Positions 1 through 6,816 of a DNA stretch of 50,325 nt are shown piece by piece; the stretch's first letter is position 1, and every line of letters starts with the position of its first letter. Origin of the DNA: Anaerococcus tetradius ATCC 35098. Its GTDB lineage: Bacteria > Bacillota > Clostridia > Tissierellales > Peptoniphilaceae. The position numbers and the translations under genes were made by a program. The stretch lies in assembly GCF_000159095.1 (NCBI RefSeq), contig NZ_GG666295.1:340592-390916 (forward strand), given 5' to 3'. The notes under the pieces were generated by a model. That model made no database searches, was not told where the DNA came from, and saw only the letters and a program-made list of their open reading frames with translations.

Positions 1-384
1 CAATAATCATATAGCCACATGAAGATATTTAATGGAATATCAACGTATAAATAAAAATTTATACACTATTCAGTGTTTAAAGGCAGACTAAGGCGTATAA
101 AATCATATGTTTGTAGCTAAAAACAAAAAAGTATAATAGAAGTTATAGAGGCCGATTAAGGCCCTTTTTTATTCGAAGTATTAACATATATGAACTGTAT
201 AATTTATATTTTTAAATCTTTGCGATATAAAAACACCTATAGCTTAATAATTGCATGCATAGAAAAATACCTAGCTCTCGACATGTCTAATTTCCTCTTA
301 TTCAAACTATATATAAAGCAGTTTTTTAAGTTTTAAATTATTGTTTAGCTTAAAGTGATTTGCTAATCTTGATTAGTTAGTATT
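1..384. other. AT-rich stretch without a recognisable gene
   Basis: No open reading frame with a plausible start and ribosome binding site is visible on either strand. A weak GGCC-gattaa-GGCC hairpin followed by six T residues near 150-170 could be the terminator of a plus-strand gene lying left of the window. The rest is AT-rich and I see no repeat, RNA gene or protein fragment I can name. Confidence 0.5.
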
Positions 385-416
385 AAAAAATCCATGGATT
401 AGTTTTCTATCCATGG
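385..416 (-). terminator. Rho-independent terminator of the GH32 gene
   Basis: Read on the minus strand, a perfect 9-bp stem (TCCATGGAT / ATCCATGGA) with a 9-nt loop is followed by six U residues. It lies about 50 bases after the stop codon of the GH32 gene and would end the dnaX-to-GH32 transcript. Confidence 0.75.
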
Positions 417-465
417 AAGTTCGTTAGTTTTTTTATAGCTAATTTTTGGTAAACTTAACTAAGTT

Positions 466-1863
466 TTATTCTATAAAGCTAAAAGAGTTTAACCTATATA
501 AGCTAAATTCTAAGTTTTCTGAGTAAAAGTCTGCTTCTTTAGAGTAGACTCTTGTGGAAAGAACATATTCTCCTTTGTTTATAAATATTTCTATAGAAGA
601 TCTGTCTGAGTATATTCTTAAACTATTTATTTTTTCCACTTTAACTTTTCTTCTTGTTCTCCCTGCGGAAGATTTGCCCATAGCAAGTTCCAGAATTCCT
701 TTTTCATATTTTAAGCTTACATCTTTTCTTAGATGTATAGAAAAATCTTCTGATATATCTTCTGCTATCGCTTCAAAAACAAGTTCATCATAATGATTGG
801 TTGGTAGTATTTGCAATTTTTCTTTTCTAAGCTTCTCAAGTTCCTTTATTGGATTTTGATAAATTTTACCATCTATGACTGTAAGTTGCCTAGGAATTGT
901 CAAGCAATGTTGCCATTTGTATGCTACACTTGGATTTGTATAGCTAGCATCTGGCATACCCATCCATCCTATAAGGATTCGCCTTCCTTTAGAATCCTCA
1001 AAGCTTTGAGGAGCATAGAAATCAAAACCATAGTCTAATTCTTCGAAGTTCGCCAATTCGTATTTCTTGCTTAATAAATCAATTTTTATTGGAAAGTAGC
1101 CAGCCTGGTATATATTTTCATACTTGTATTCTTCACTTTCTAAACCTTGAGGACAAAGTATAAGAAAATCTCTATCATCTATGCTAAAAAAGTCAGGGCA
1201 TTCCCACATATAGCCAAATTTACTTTGACTTTCAATTCTCATATGATAGGTAAAGTTTTCTGAATCTGTTGATTTAAAAACTAATACTAGGCCCTTATCT
1301 TCTACTGATCTTGCACCCAAGAACATATAATAAGTCCCGTCTTTTTGGTATATTTTGGGATCTCTTACATGTTTGGTCATATCGGATGGGTAGTCATCAT
1401 TCGACAATATCAATTTTTTCTCATCAAAATTATATCCATCCGATATAATTTTTATTGTATTGTGTTCCCTACCCTGCCTAATATAGTCAAAATCTCCCTT
1501 GTGCTTGACATTTCCAGTATAGAAGAAATTGATTTTATTATCTTTTACAAAGGCAGATCCTGAGTAAGCTCCATCATAATCAAGCCTCGTATCAGGAAAA
1601 ATGAAGGGGTCTTCTCTTTTGTAGTTTATAAAATCAGGGCTACTCACATGTCCCCACAAAACATCAGACTTTTTTTCATCTAAAGGTGAATATTGAAAGT
1701 AAATATGGTATTTACCATTGAAATAGCACAAGCCATTAGGGTCATTTAACCAGCCTGCTTGGGGATATATATGAAAGCTTTGAAGTAAAGGATCTTCTTT
1801 TACTTTTTTGCACATATCTTGAAATTTATCTTTGTTTTTCAAGTACATTTCTTCATTAAACAT
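466..1863 (-). CDS. scrB: GH32 beta-fructosidase / sucrose-6-phosphate hydrolase
   Basis: A 465-residue glycoside hydrolase family 32 protein, expected to hydrolyse sucrose-6-phosphate or short fructosides in the cytoplasm, since no signal peptide is present. The three family hallmarks are visible: NDPNG at residues 40-44 with nucleophile D41, RDP at 167-169 (transition-state stabiliser) and ECP at 221-223 with acid/base E221. A beta-sandwich C-terminal domain follows from about 330, and the length is typical of the family. The start has an AAGGAT ribosome binding site. It sits 16 bases downstream of a substrate-binding lipoprotein gene and is the last gene before a strong terminator. No PTS transporter or fructokinase is adjacent, so the natural substrate is uncertain; a levanase or inulinase role is less likely without secretion. 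Confidence 0.88.
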   Translation of the reverse strand: MFNEEMYLKNKDKFQDMCKKVKEDPLLQSFHIYPQAGWLNDPNGLCYFNGKYHIYFQYSPLDEKKSDVLWGHVSSPDFINYKREDPFIFPDTRLDYDGAYSGSAFVKDNKINFFYTGNVKHKGDFDYIRQGREHNTIKIISDGYNFDEKKLILSNDDYPSDMTKHVRDPKIYQKDGTYYMFLGARSVEDKGLVLVFKSTDSENFTYHMRIESQSKFGYMWECPDFFSIDDRDFLILCPQGLESEEYKYENIYQAGYFPIKIDLLSKKYELANFEELDYGFDFYAPQSFEDSKGRRILIGWMGMPDASYTNPSVAYKWQHCLTIPRQLTVIDGKIYQNPIKELEKLRKEKLQILPTNHYDELVFEAIAEDISEDFSIHLRKDVSLKYEKGILELAMGKSSAGRTRRKVKVEKINSLRIYSDRSSIEIFINKGEYVLSTRVYSKEADFYSENLEFSLYRLNSFSFIE

Positions 1864-1879
1864 CTAGTCTATATCCTTA

Positions 1880-2863
1880 CTATTTTCTATAATAAAAATC
1901 ATCCGATGGTCTATCACCTTGATAGAAATTTAACTTAGCTTTTTCTAGATAATCTAAGAAAAGATTATACATTCCCACCATAGTATCACCTTCTATGTAG
2001 ACATTATTCATATTTTGATATATGTTAATAGCGTCTTGATTGTTTATATCATACTTATTTATTACATCTGTTGAAATTTTTGAATCATTTTTGATTTTCG
2101 CTTGGCTTGCCTTGTAATCATCTAGGAATTTATCAAAGGCTTCTTTGTTGTCTTTAAGAAAATTTTTATTTACAAGGATTACTTCCGAAATAAAATCATC
2201 TAGTTTTCCATTGCTTTTAATTGGAAAAAAAGATAGCATATCAGAAATCCTATAAATATTATCGACACGGCCTGCTACTTTAGACAAATTCGGTTCTGAA
2301 ACAATAGCTATTGCAAAATCATCTTTGTCTAGAATTTCTTTGAGTTCTTGTGAATCCTTATATCTTTCGATTTTTACACCAAATAGTTTCTTTAATATAC
2401 CAAGCTTAGCATCTATCATGTTTTGGTAGCTATCTCCTAAATCTGGTATATAAATAACCTTTCCAATCAAAGCCTTAGGAGTCAATATCTCAGATTTACT
2501 GACTGCATAGAGGTTGTTAAGAAGGGTTATTGCCGAAATTTCAACAGATTGCTTACTTGAATTATAGATACTTGGAGCTAATATTGCCGGTACTAGGGCT
2601 ATATCAAAATCTCCATTTTGGACTTCCGAAAAAGACTTGCAATGCTCGACATCATAAGTATCGTTATCATCCTTCATGCAATCAAGCAAGATTGCTGACG
2701 AAAAGCTTGTCGTCTTAATTCTAATTTTGTTGGATACTGGCTTAGAATACTCGGCATGGGAACCTTCTAAGGCTTCTTTTTTAGTAGCTTTCTTAAATGA
2801 CGAACAAGAAGTTAAGACAAAAATCCCAAGGATAATAAAGATGATTTTTTTTATTTTAATCAA
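1880..2863 (-). CDS. Solitary substrate-binding lipoprotein (NMT1/SsuA-like)
   Basis: A 327-residue exported lipoprotein. The first 20 residues form a lipoprotein signal peptide ending in the lipobox LTSC with C20 as the acylation site. The remainder resembles type-2 periplasmic-binding folds of the NMT1/SsuA group, which capture small ligands for ABC importers: a first lobe with an SSAILLD-type stretch, a DIALVP hinge, and a second lobe with a KALIGK...YIPDLG motif. No permease or ATPase gene is adjacent, so its partner, if any, lies elsewhere. It overlaps recR by 8 bases and precedes the GH32 gene by 16, so it is probably cotranscribed with the dnaX-ybaB-recR unit. The ligand cannot be told from sequence; thiamine-precursor or sulfonate-like compounds are family precedents only. 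Confidence 0.65.
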   Translation of the reverse strand: MIKIKKIIFIILGIFVLTSCSSFKKATKKEALEGSHAEYSKPVSNKIRIKTTSFSSAILLDCMKDDNDTYDVEHCKSFSEVQNGDFDIALVPAILAPSIYNSSKQSVEISAITLLNNLYAVSKSEILTPKALIGKVIYIPDLGDSYQNMIDAKLGILKKLFGVKIERYKDSQELKEILDKDDFAIAIVSEPNLSKVAGRVDNIYRISDMLSFFPIKSNGKLDDFISEVILVNKNFLKDNKEAFDKFLDDYKASQAKIKNDSKISTDVINKYDINNQDAINIYQNMNNVYIEGDTMVGMYNLFLDYLEKAKLNFYQGDRPSDDFYYRK

Positions 2864-3461
2864 CTATTTCTCTCCTATCTTCTAGTGCTCTCTCTAAAGT
2901 TAATTGGTCAAAGTACTCAAGATTAGATCCAACAGGGATACCTTGAGCAAGCTTTGTGATTTTCACATTCTTATTCGATAGAAGGCCTGTCAAAAACAGA
3001 CTTGTTGTCTCCCCTTCTATTGTAGATGAAATAGCCAATATAACTTCTTTTATATCTTCTTTGTCAATTCTCTCCAGTAATTTATCGACATTTAACTTAT
3101 CAGGACCTATATCATCAGAAGGCGAAATCAGCCCACCTAGGACATGGTAGCGTCCCCTGTAGGCGTGGGATTTTTCTATTGCTATAAGATTTTTCACATC
3201 TTCAACTATACACAAACATTCTTCGTTTCTAGTTATATCCTTACAAATATCACAAATGTCTTCTTCTGTTAAATTTCCACATATTTCACAAGAATGAATC
3301 CTCGATTTTACTTCTAATAAACTTTTTGCAAATTCATCAACAGAATCCTTATCCCTATCTACAATAGACATGGCTAGTCTTTCTGCACTCTTGCGACCTA
3401 TGGTTGGTAATTTTTGGAACTCGTCAATTAAATTTACTAGAGATTCCGGATAAAGGGCCAT
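2856..3461 (-). CDS. recR: Recombination mediator RecR
   Basis: A 201-residue RecR, which works with RecF and RecO to load RecA on gapped DNA. In order: an N-terminal helix-hairpin-helix (LPTIGRKSAERLA, about 18-30), a C4 zinc finger (C58, C61, C70, C73), then a Toprim domain starting near residue 83 (CLCIVED) and a C-terminal Walker-like stretch. Length matches the family. The start codon overlaps the stop of ybaB (TAATG), indicating translational coupling, and the gene is third in the classic dnaX-ybaB-recR order. Confidence 0.96.
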   Translation of the reverse strand: MALYPESLVNLIDEFQKLPTIGRKSAERLAMSIVDRDKDSVDEFAKSLLEVKSRIHSCEICGNLTEEDICDICKDITRNEECLCIVEDVKNLIAIEKSHAYRGRYHVLGGLISPSDDIGPDKLNVDKLLERIDKEDIKEVILAISSTIEGETTSLFLTGLLSNKNVKITKLAQGIPVGSNLEYFDQLTLERALEDRREIVD

Positions 3462-3799
3462 TACATTAAACCAGGAATATTAATTCCACCTGTTAATCTA
3501 CCCATAGTTTCTTCATTATAACTTGCTGCCTTTGCCATAGCATCGTTAATTGCAACCATTATAAGATCTTCTAACATTTCGACATCTTCTGGATCAACAA
3601 CATCTGGATTAATCTTAATAGCTAAAACTTCTTTTTTGCCATTAACAGTAGCTTCTATTACTCCACCTCCAGCAGTTGAAGAGAATTCTTTTTCTTCTAT
3701 CTCTGCTTGAGCCTTTTCCATTTGCTCTTGCATCTTCTTAACTTGTTTCATCATATTGTTCATATTTGGTGCACCTGGTCTAAATCCGCCTCTTGCCAT
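3461..3799 (-). CDS. ybaB: YbaB/EbfC family nucleoid-associated protein
   Basis: A 112-residue DNA-binding protein of the YbaB/EbfC family. It has a glycine- and methionine-rich N-terminus, a long alpha helix (about residues 15-42, MKQVKKMQEQMEKAQAE), then a beta sheet with the diagnostic GGG..EATVNGK stretch and a C-terminal helix ending in GGINIPG. The protein forms dimers that bind DNA non-specifically. It sits 15 bases after dnaX and overlaps recR by one base, as in most Firmicutes, which places it in the replication/recombination operon. Confidence 0.95.
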   Translation of the reverse strand: MARGGFRPGAPNMNNMMKQVKKMQEQMEKAQAEIEEKEFSSTAGGGVIEATVNGKKEVLAIKINPDVVDPEDVEMLEDLIMVAINDAMAKAASYNEETMGRLTGGINIPGLM

Positions 3800-3814
3800 A
3801 ATTTTCTCCTTTTC

Positions 3815-5632
3815 TTACTTAATTATTAATTCTTCCTTAAATATTTCCTTCAATCTGTCTATATTTGAAGGCTCTTTATTAGTTTCTTTCTTATGATTAA
3901 TCTTATTTTCTAAGTCATTAGCTCTTACTTCAATATCCTTATTATTCTTATGGTCATTTGCTAAAGAGCTAGTTTTTTTTTCTTTATTTTTTTCTATATT
4001 TGAATAATTATCAATAGAAAATACAAGGTCCTCATCTAGGATTTCATTTAATTGACTTCTAATATCTTCTGTCTTGGTTTGGATGAAAATCCCGTAAAAA
4101 TCGTCCTTTAGATACAAAGTAAAGTTTCCCTTTTTGTAAATATAGTTAAAACCATCTGATTCAAACATAGCTTTTAGCATCCTACCAGCAGTCTTTATAA
4201 TCATTGCTCTTATGTCATCAATAACTCTTGGGGCAAGCTCTATGGAGCTAGAAAAATCCGAGCTTTCATTATCTATAGGAGAATGCTTTTCTTCTTTAGC
4301 CGAATCATTGGATTCTATAACTTCATTTAGCTTCTCATTATTTATTATTTCATAATTTTTATCGATAGCTTTATTATCTTCATCGACTTTGTTTATATTA
4401 AACTTGCCTATTGTATCCCTAGCTTCTACGCTCTTTATTTCATCAAGATCAATCTTAGCTAACTTATCATCAACTAGCTTATTAATAATACTTACTATAT
4501 CATCATCTTTACTTTCTTCCAAAGCCCTAAGTCTTGAATCTATTGATTTAATATCCTTACTCGTTATAAGTCTAACAAGCATTAGCTCTATTATCAAATC
4601 TGTATTATCAGCAGACCTTAACTTGTTAGAATAATCACTGAGTATATCAAGCATATCTAATAATCTATCTATCTCAAGCTCAGCCGCTCTTTTTTTGATA
4701 AAATCAGCTCTTTCTTCATTTTCAAAAAGCCTATCATCCCCCGTCATTTTATAAATCATTATATCCCTAAGATAAAAAGTTAGGGAGTCTAGGATATCCT
4801 TGTTGGATTTATTATTCTCCCTTAATGAAAAGACATAGGATAAGGACTCACTTTGGTTATAGGAAATAATAGAAGAAGTCAGCTTATCTATTTCAAAAAA
4901 GTCAACTACTCCCAATAAATTTTCAACTTCTGCCAAAGTAAACTTAGCTTTATCAAATGATAGAACTTGGTCGAGGATACTTAGAGCATCACGCATAGCC
5001 CCGCTTGCTTTTCTAATTATAAGATCAATAGCTTCATTTTCCATTACTATATTTTTATCTTCTAAGATTAGATTTATCTGCTCTTTAATTTTTTTTGCTT
5101 CAATTTTATTAAATTCAAAATTTTGAGCCCTGGATAAAATAGTATTTGGAATTTTATCTATTTCAGTTGTCGCAAGTATAAAAACCAGATGACTTGGTGG
5201 TTCTTCCATAATTTTAAGAAGGGCATTAAAAGCCTCCCTAGTAATCATGTGAGCCTCATCTATAATATAGACCTTATACCTTAGCTTGTTTGGTGGATAG
5301 ATTACATTATCTTTCAAATTTCTAATATCATCAATCCTTCTATTGCTTGCGGCATCCATCTCAATAATATCTATTGTGGATTCTTCATCAATAGCCTTAC
5401 AATTTTCACATTCAAGACATGGTGATCCATCGACAGGATGAAGGCAATTAATAGCCTTAGCAAAGATTTTGGCACAAGTAGTCTTGCCACAACCTCTTTC
5501 TCCTGCAAAAATATAAGCATGAGAAAAGTTCTTATTTTTTACTTGATTTTTAAGAACATTGACAACCCTGTCTTGACCTAAGACTTGGTCAAAAGTTTTG
5601 GGCCTGTATTGTCTATACAAAGCTTTTGCCAT
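3815..5632 (-). CDS. dnaX: DNA polymerase III subunit tau/gamma (DnaX)
   Basis: A 605-residue clamp-loader ATPase. Walker A GERGCGKT is at residues 44-51, a zinc site uses C63, C72, C75 and C78, Walker B IIDEAH is at 123-128, and the SRC-type sensor motif appears as ILSRAQNF. Domain III follows, then a charged linker (about 375-465), a polymerase-binding domain (about 467-545) and a short tail ending in DRLKEIFKEELIIK. Near codons 551-553 the gene has a run of nine A residues (plus-strand 3973-3981) followed by CTAG. One extra A, or a -1 shift, would give a stop after residue 554, so a shorter gamma-like form is possible. It heads the dnaX-ybaB-recR operon. Confidence 0.96.
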   Translation of the reverse strand: MAKALYRQYRPKTFDQVLGQDRVVNVLKNQVKNKNFSHAYIFAGERGCGKTTCAKIFAKAINCLHPVDGSPCLECENCKAIDEESTIDIIEMDAASNRRIDDIRNLKDNVIYPPNKLRYKVYIIDEAHMITREAFNALLKIMEEPPSHLVFILATTEIDKIPNTILSRAQNFEFNKIEAKKIKEQINLILEDKNIVMENEAIDLIIRKASGAMRDALSILDQVLSFDKAKFTLAEVENLLGVVDFFEIDKLTSSIISYNQSESLSYVFSLRENNKSNKDILDSLTFYLRDIMIYKMTGDDRLFENEERADFIKKRAAELEIDRLLDMLDILSDYSNKLRSADNTDLIIELMLVRLITSKDIKSIDSRLRALEESKDDDIVSIINKLVDDKLAKIDLDEIKSVEARDTIGKFNINKVDEDNKAIDKNYEIINNEKLNEVIESNDSAKEEKHSPIDNESSDFSSSIELAPRVIDDIRAMIIKTAGRMLKAMFESDGFNYIYKKGNFTLYLKDDFYGIFIQTKTEDIRSQLNEILDEDLVFSIDNYSNIEKNKEKKTSSLANDHKNNKDIEVRANDLENKINHKKETNKEPSNIDRLKEIFKEELIIK

Positions 5633-5655
5633 AATTTTTCCTTTCTATCAGATTT

Positions 5656-5684
5656 ATTATACCATAACTAGGAACTAATAATAA
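5656..5684 (-). promoter_or_regulatory. Probable promoter of dnaX operon
   Basis: On the minus strand a consensus -10 box TATAAT (5656-5661) carries an extended TGG just upstream and a weak -35 box TTATTA (5679-5684) at 17-base spacing. It lies about 24 bases before the dnaX start. Confidence 0.55.
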
Positions 5685-5708
5685 GTAAAGATCATATCAT
5701 AAATTTAT

Positions 5709-5736
5709 TTGATATTTCATTTATTAAAAGTATAGT
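5709..5736 (+). promoter_or_regulatory. Promoter of tRNA-Ser/SRP RNA
   Basis: TTGATA (5709-5714), a 16-base spacer and TATAGT (5731-5736) lie 15 bases before the first base of tRNA-Ser. This is the only good promoter upstream of both RNA genes. Confidence 0.6.
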
Positions 5737-5751
5737 CTAATAATGTAGTAA

Positions 5752-5844
5752 GGAGAGCTGTCCGAGTGGTTGAAGGAGCACGATTGGAAATCGTGTATAC
5801 GTAATATAAGCGTATCATGGGTTCAAATCCCATGCTCTCCGCCA
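5752..5844 (+). tRNA. tRNA-Ser (GGA anticodon)
   Basis: A complete class II tRNA. The acceptor stem GGAGAGC pairs perfectly with GCTCTCC. The anticodon arm is CACGA-TTGGAAA-TCGTG, giving anticodon GGA, which reads UCC and UCU. The long variable arm (TACG...CGTA) is the serine hallmark, and the T arm ATGGG-TTCAAAT-CCCAT is canonical. G is the discriminator base and CCA (5842-5844) is encoded. The CCA runs straight into the 5' end of the SRP RNA. Confidence 0.97.
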
Positions 5845-6112
5845 TGCACTAGACGGGGAGTTAGCGGTGCCTTGTAACCTGCAATCCGCTATAGCAGGGT
5901 TTAAATCCCAATTGAGGGACTAATTCTTTATCTAAGACTTATGAGAATGGTGTTGATTGTTAGGTCTTACGCAACAGGAAGCTGTGAATCATGTCAGGAC
6001 GGGAACGTAGCAGCATTAAGCAGTCCTTTCTGTGTGCCGTAAGGTCACCTAACATGAGTCGGACTCATAGGACACTTCTTAAAGTCTTAGCTTCGATTTT
6101 GGGTGTGCTTAC
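5842..6112 (+). ncRNA. ffs: Signal recognition particle RNA, long Alu-domain type
   Basis: The Gram-positive SRP RNA of about 270 nt that binds Ffh for cotranslational membrane targeting. The 5' Alu domain shows the conserved GGGGAG..TAGCGGTGCC, TGTAACCTGCAATCCGC and TAGCAGGG stretches. The S domain near 5990-6030 has the Ffh-binding hairpin: GTCAGGAC, a GGAA tetraloop closed by ACG/CGT, then GTAGCAGCATTAAG. The 3' strand (GGGTGTGC) can pair back with the 5' GCAC. The 5' end is placed by comparison with the Bacillus form and is good to a few bases; it begins within or right after the CCA of tRNA-Ser, so maturation of the two must be linked. A strong terminator follows. Confidence 0.93.
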
Positions 6113-6117
6113 ATATC

Positions 6118-6152
6118 AAGTCGTCAGATAATTTTTCGTCTGACGACTTTTT
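6118..6152 (+). terminator. Terminator of the tRNA-Ser/SRP RNA transcript
   Basis: A perfect 11-bp stem (AAGTCGTCAGA / TCTGACGACTT) with a 10-nt loop, followed by a short T tract, right after the SRP RNA. Confidence 0.9.
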
Positions 6153-6233
6153 CTACATTAAAAATACAAATAACTATATTATAATATAATTAGATAAAGT
6201 TGAATATGATAGAATTACCTTGAGAGGTGTAAA

Positions 6234-6713
6234 ATGATTAGTAAAAAATTTAAAGATATGTTTTATAGACCAACAGAAAATCTAATGATACCTGCTTCTG
6301 AGGTTGCAATATGTCATGAGGAAGATTCCTTGCTCCATGCCGTTCTCGTCTTATCTAATTCTGGTTATCAAATAATTCCAGTAGTAGACGATGATAATCA
6401 TGTAAGAGGTTTAATTTCCATATCTTGTATAGTCACCAGCTTTGATAATCTTTCACTTTTTGATGAAGACAAACTAGCTTCTATTAAAGTTAAAGAAGTA
6501 ATGAACCAAGTAGTGCCAATGTTATTTGATAATTACGATCTCGAAGATGTTCTAAGGCTTTTGATTAATAACAACTTTGTATGTATAACCTTAAAGAACG
6601 GATATTTTCTTGGTATAATTCCAAGAAAAATTGCTTTGGAAAGATTTACCCATATAGCCCATAATATAGAAAATGAATATGAGCTAAAAGAAATAGAAAA
6701 AGAATACATCTAA
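6234..6713 (+). CDS. cbpB: CBS-domain protein, CbpB (YkuL)-like c-di-AMP sensor
   Basis: A 159-residue cytoplasmic protein made of two CBS repeats (about 15-70 and 85-140). The N-terminal MIPASEVA, the GYQIIPVVDDD stretch, VKEVM and the NNNFVCI region closely match Bacillus YkuL and Listeria CbpB. In those species the protein binds cyclic di-AMP and, when free of ligand, activates Rel-type (p)ppGpp synthesis. It has a GAGAGGTG ribosome binding site and an AT-rich upstream region, is monocistronic, and is convergent with the GH13 gene across a palindromic element. Assignment rests on recognisable family flavour; the signalling role is by analogy. Confidence 0.82.
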   Translation: MISKKFKDMFYRPTENLMIPASEVAICHEEDSLLHAVLVLSNSGYQIIPVVDDDNHVRGLISISCIVTSFDNLSLFDEDKLASIKVKEVMNQVVPMLFDNYDLEDVLRLLINNNFVCITLKNGYFLGIIPRKIALERFTHIAHNIENEYELKEIEKEYI

Positions 6714-6816
6714 AAAAGGGGCTGTTGCAGAATGAATAGATCGTCCTAATATCAATAGAAGAACCTTCTAATGATGGAACGATGATTATTCATAATTTTG
6801 CAACAGCTCCTTTTCT
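6714..6816. repeat. MITE-like palindrome acting as bidirectional terminator
   Basis: About 100 bases between two convergent genes fold on themselves. The arms share GCTGTTGCA (6721-6729) and TGCAACAGC (6799-6807), extended by ATGAAT/ATTCAT and ATCGT/ACGAT, and both ends carry A- or T-runs (AAAAAGGGG and TCCTTTTC). Each strand therefore ends in a stem plus U tract. The GGGGCTGTTGCA tip resembles terminal inverted repeats of Firmicute insertion sequences, so it may be a small non-autonomous element; I cannot see a clear target duplication. Confidence 0.6.

Noticed and set aside
147-175. Possible end of a plus-strand gene at the left edge
   Set aside because: A weak hairpin with T run is present but no upstream coding frame is open to it within the window.
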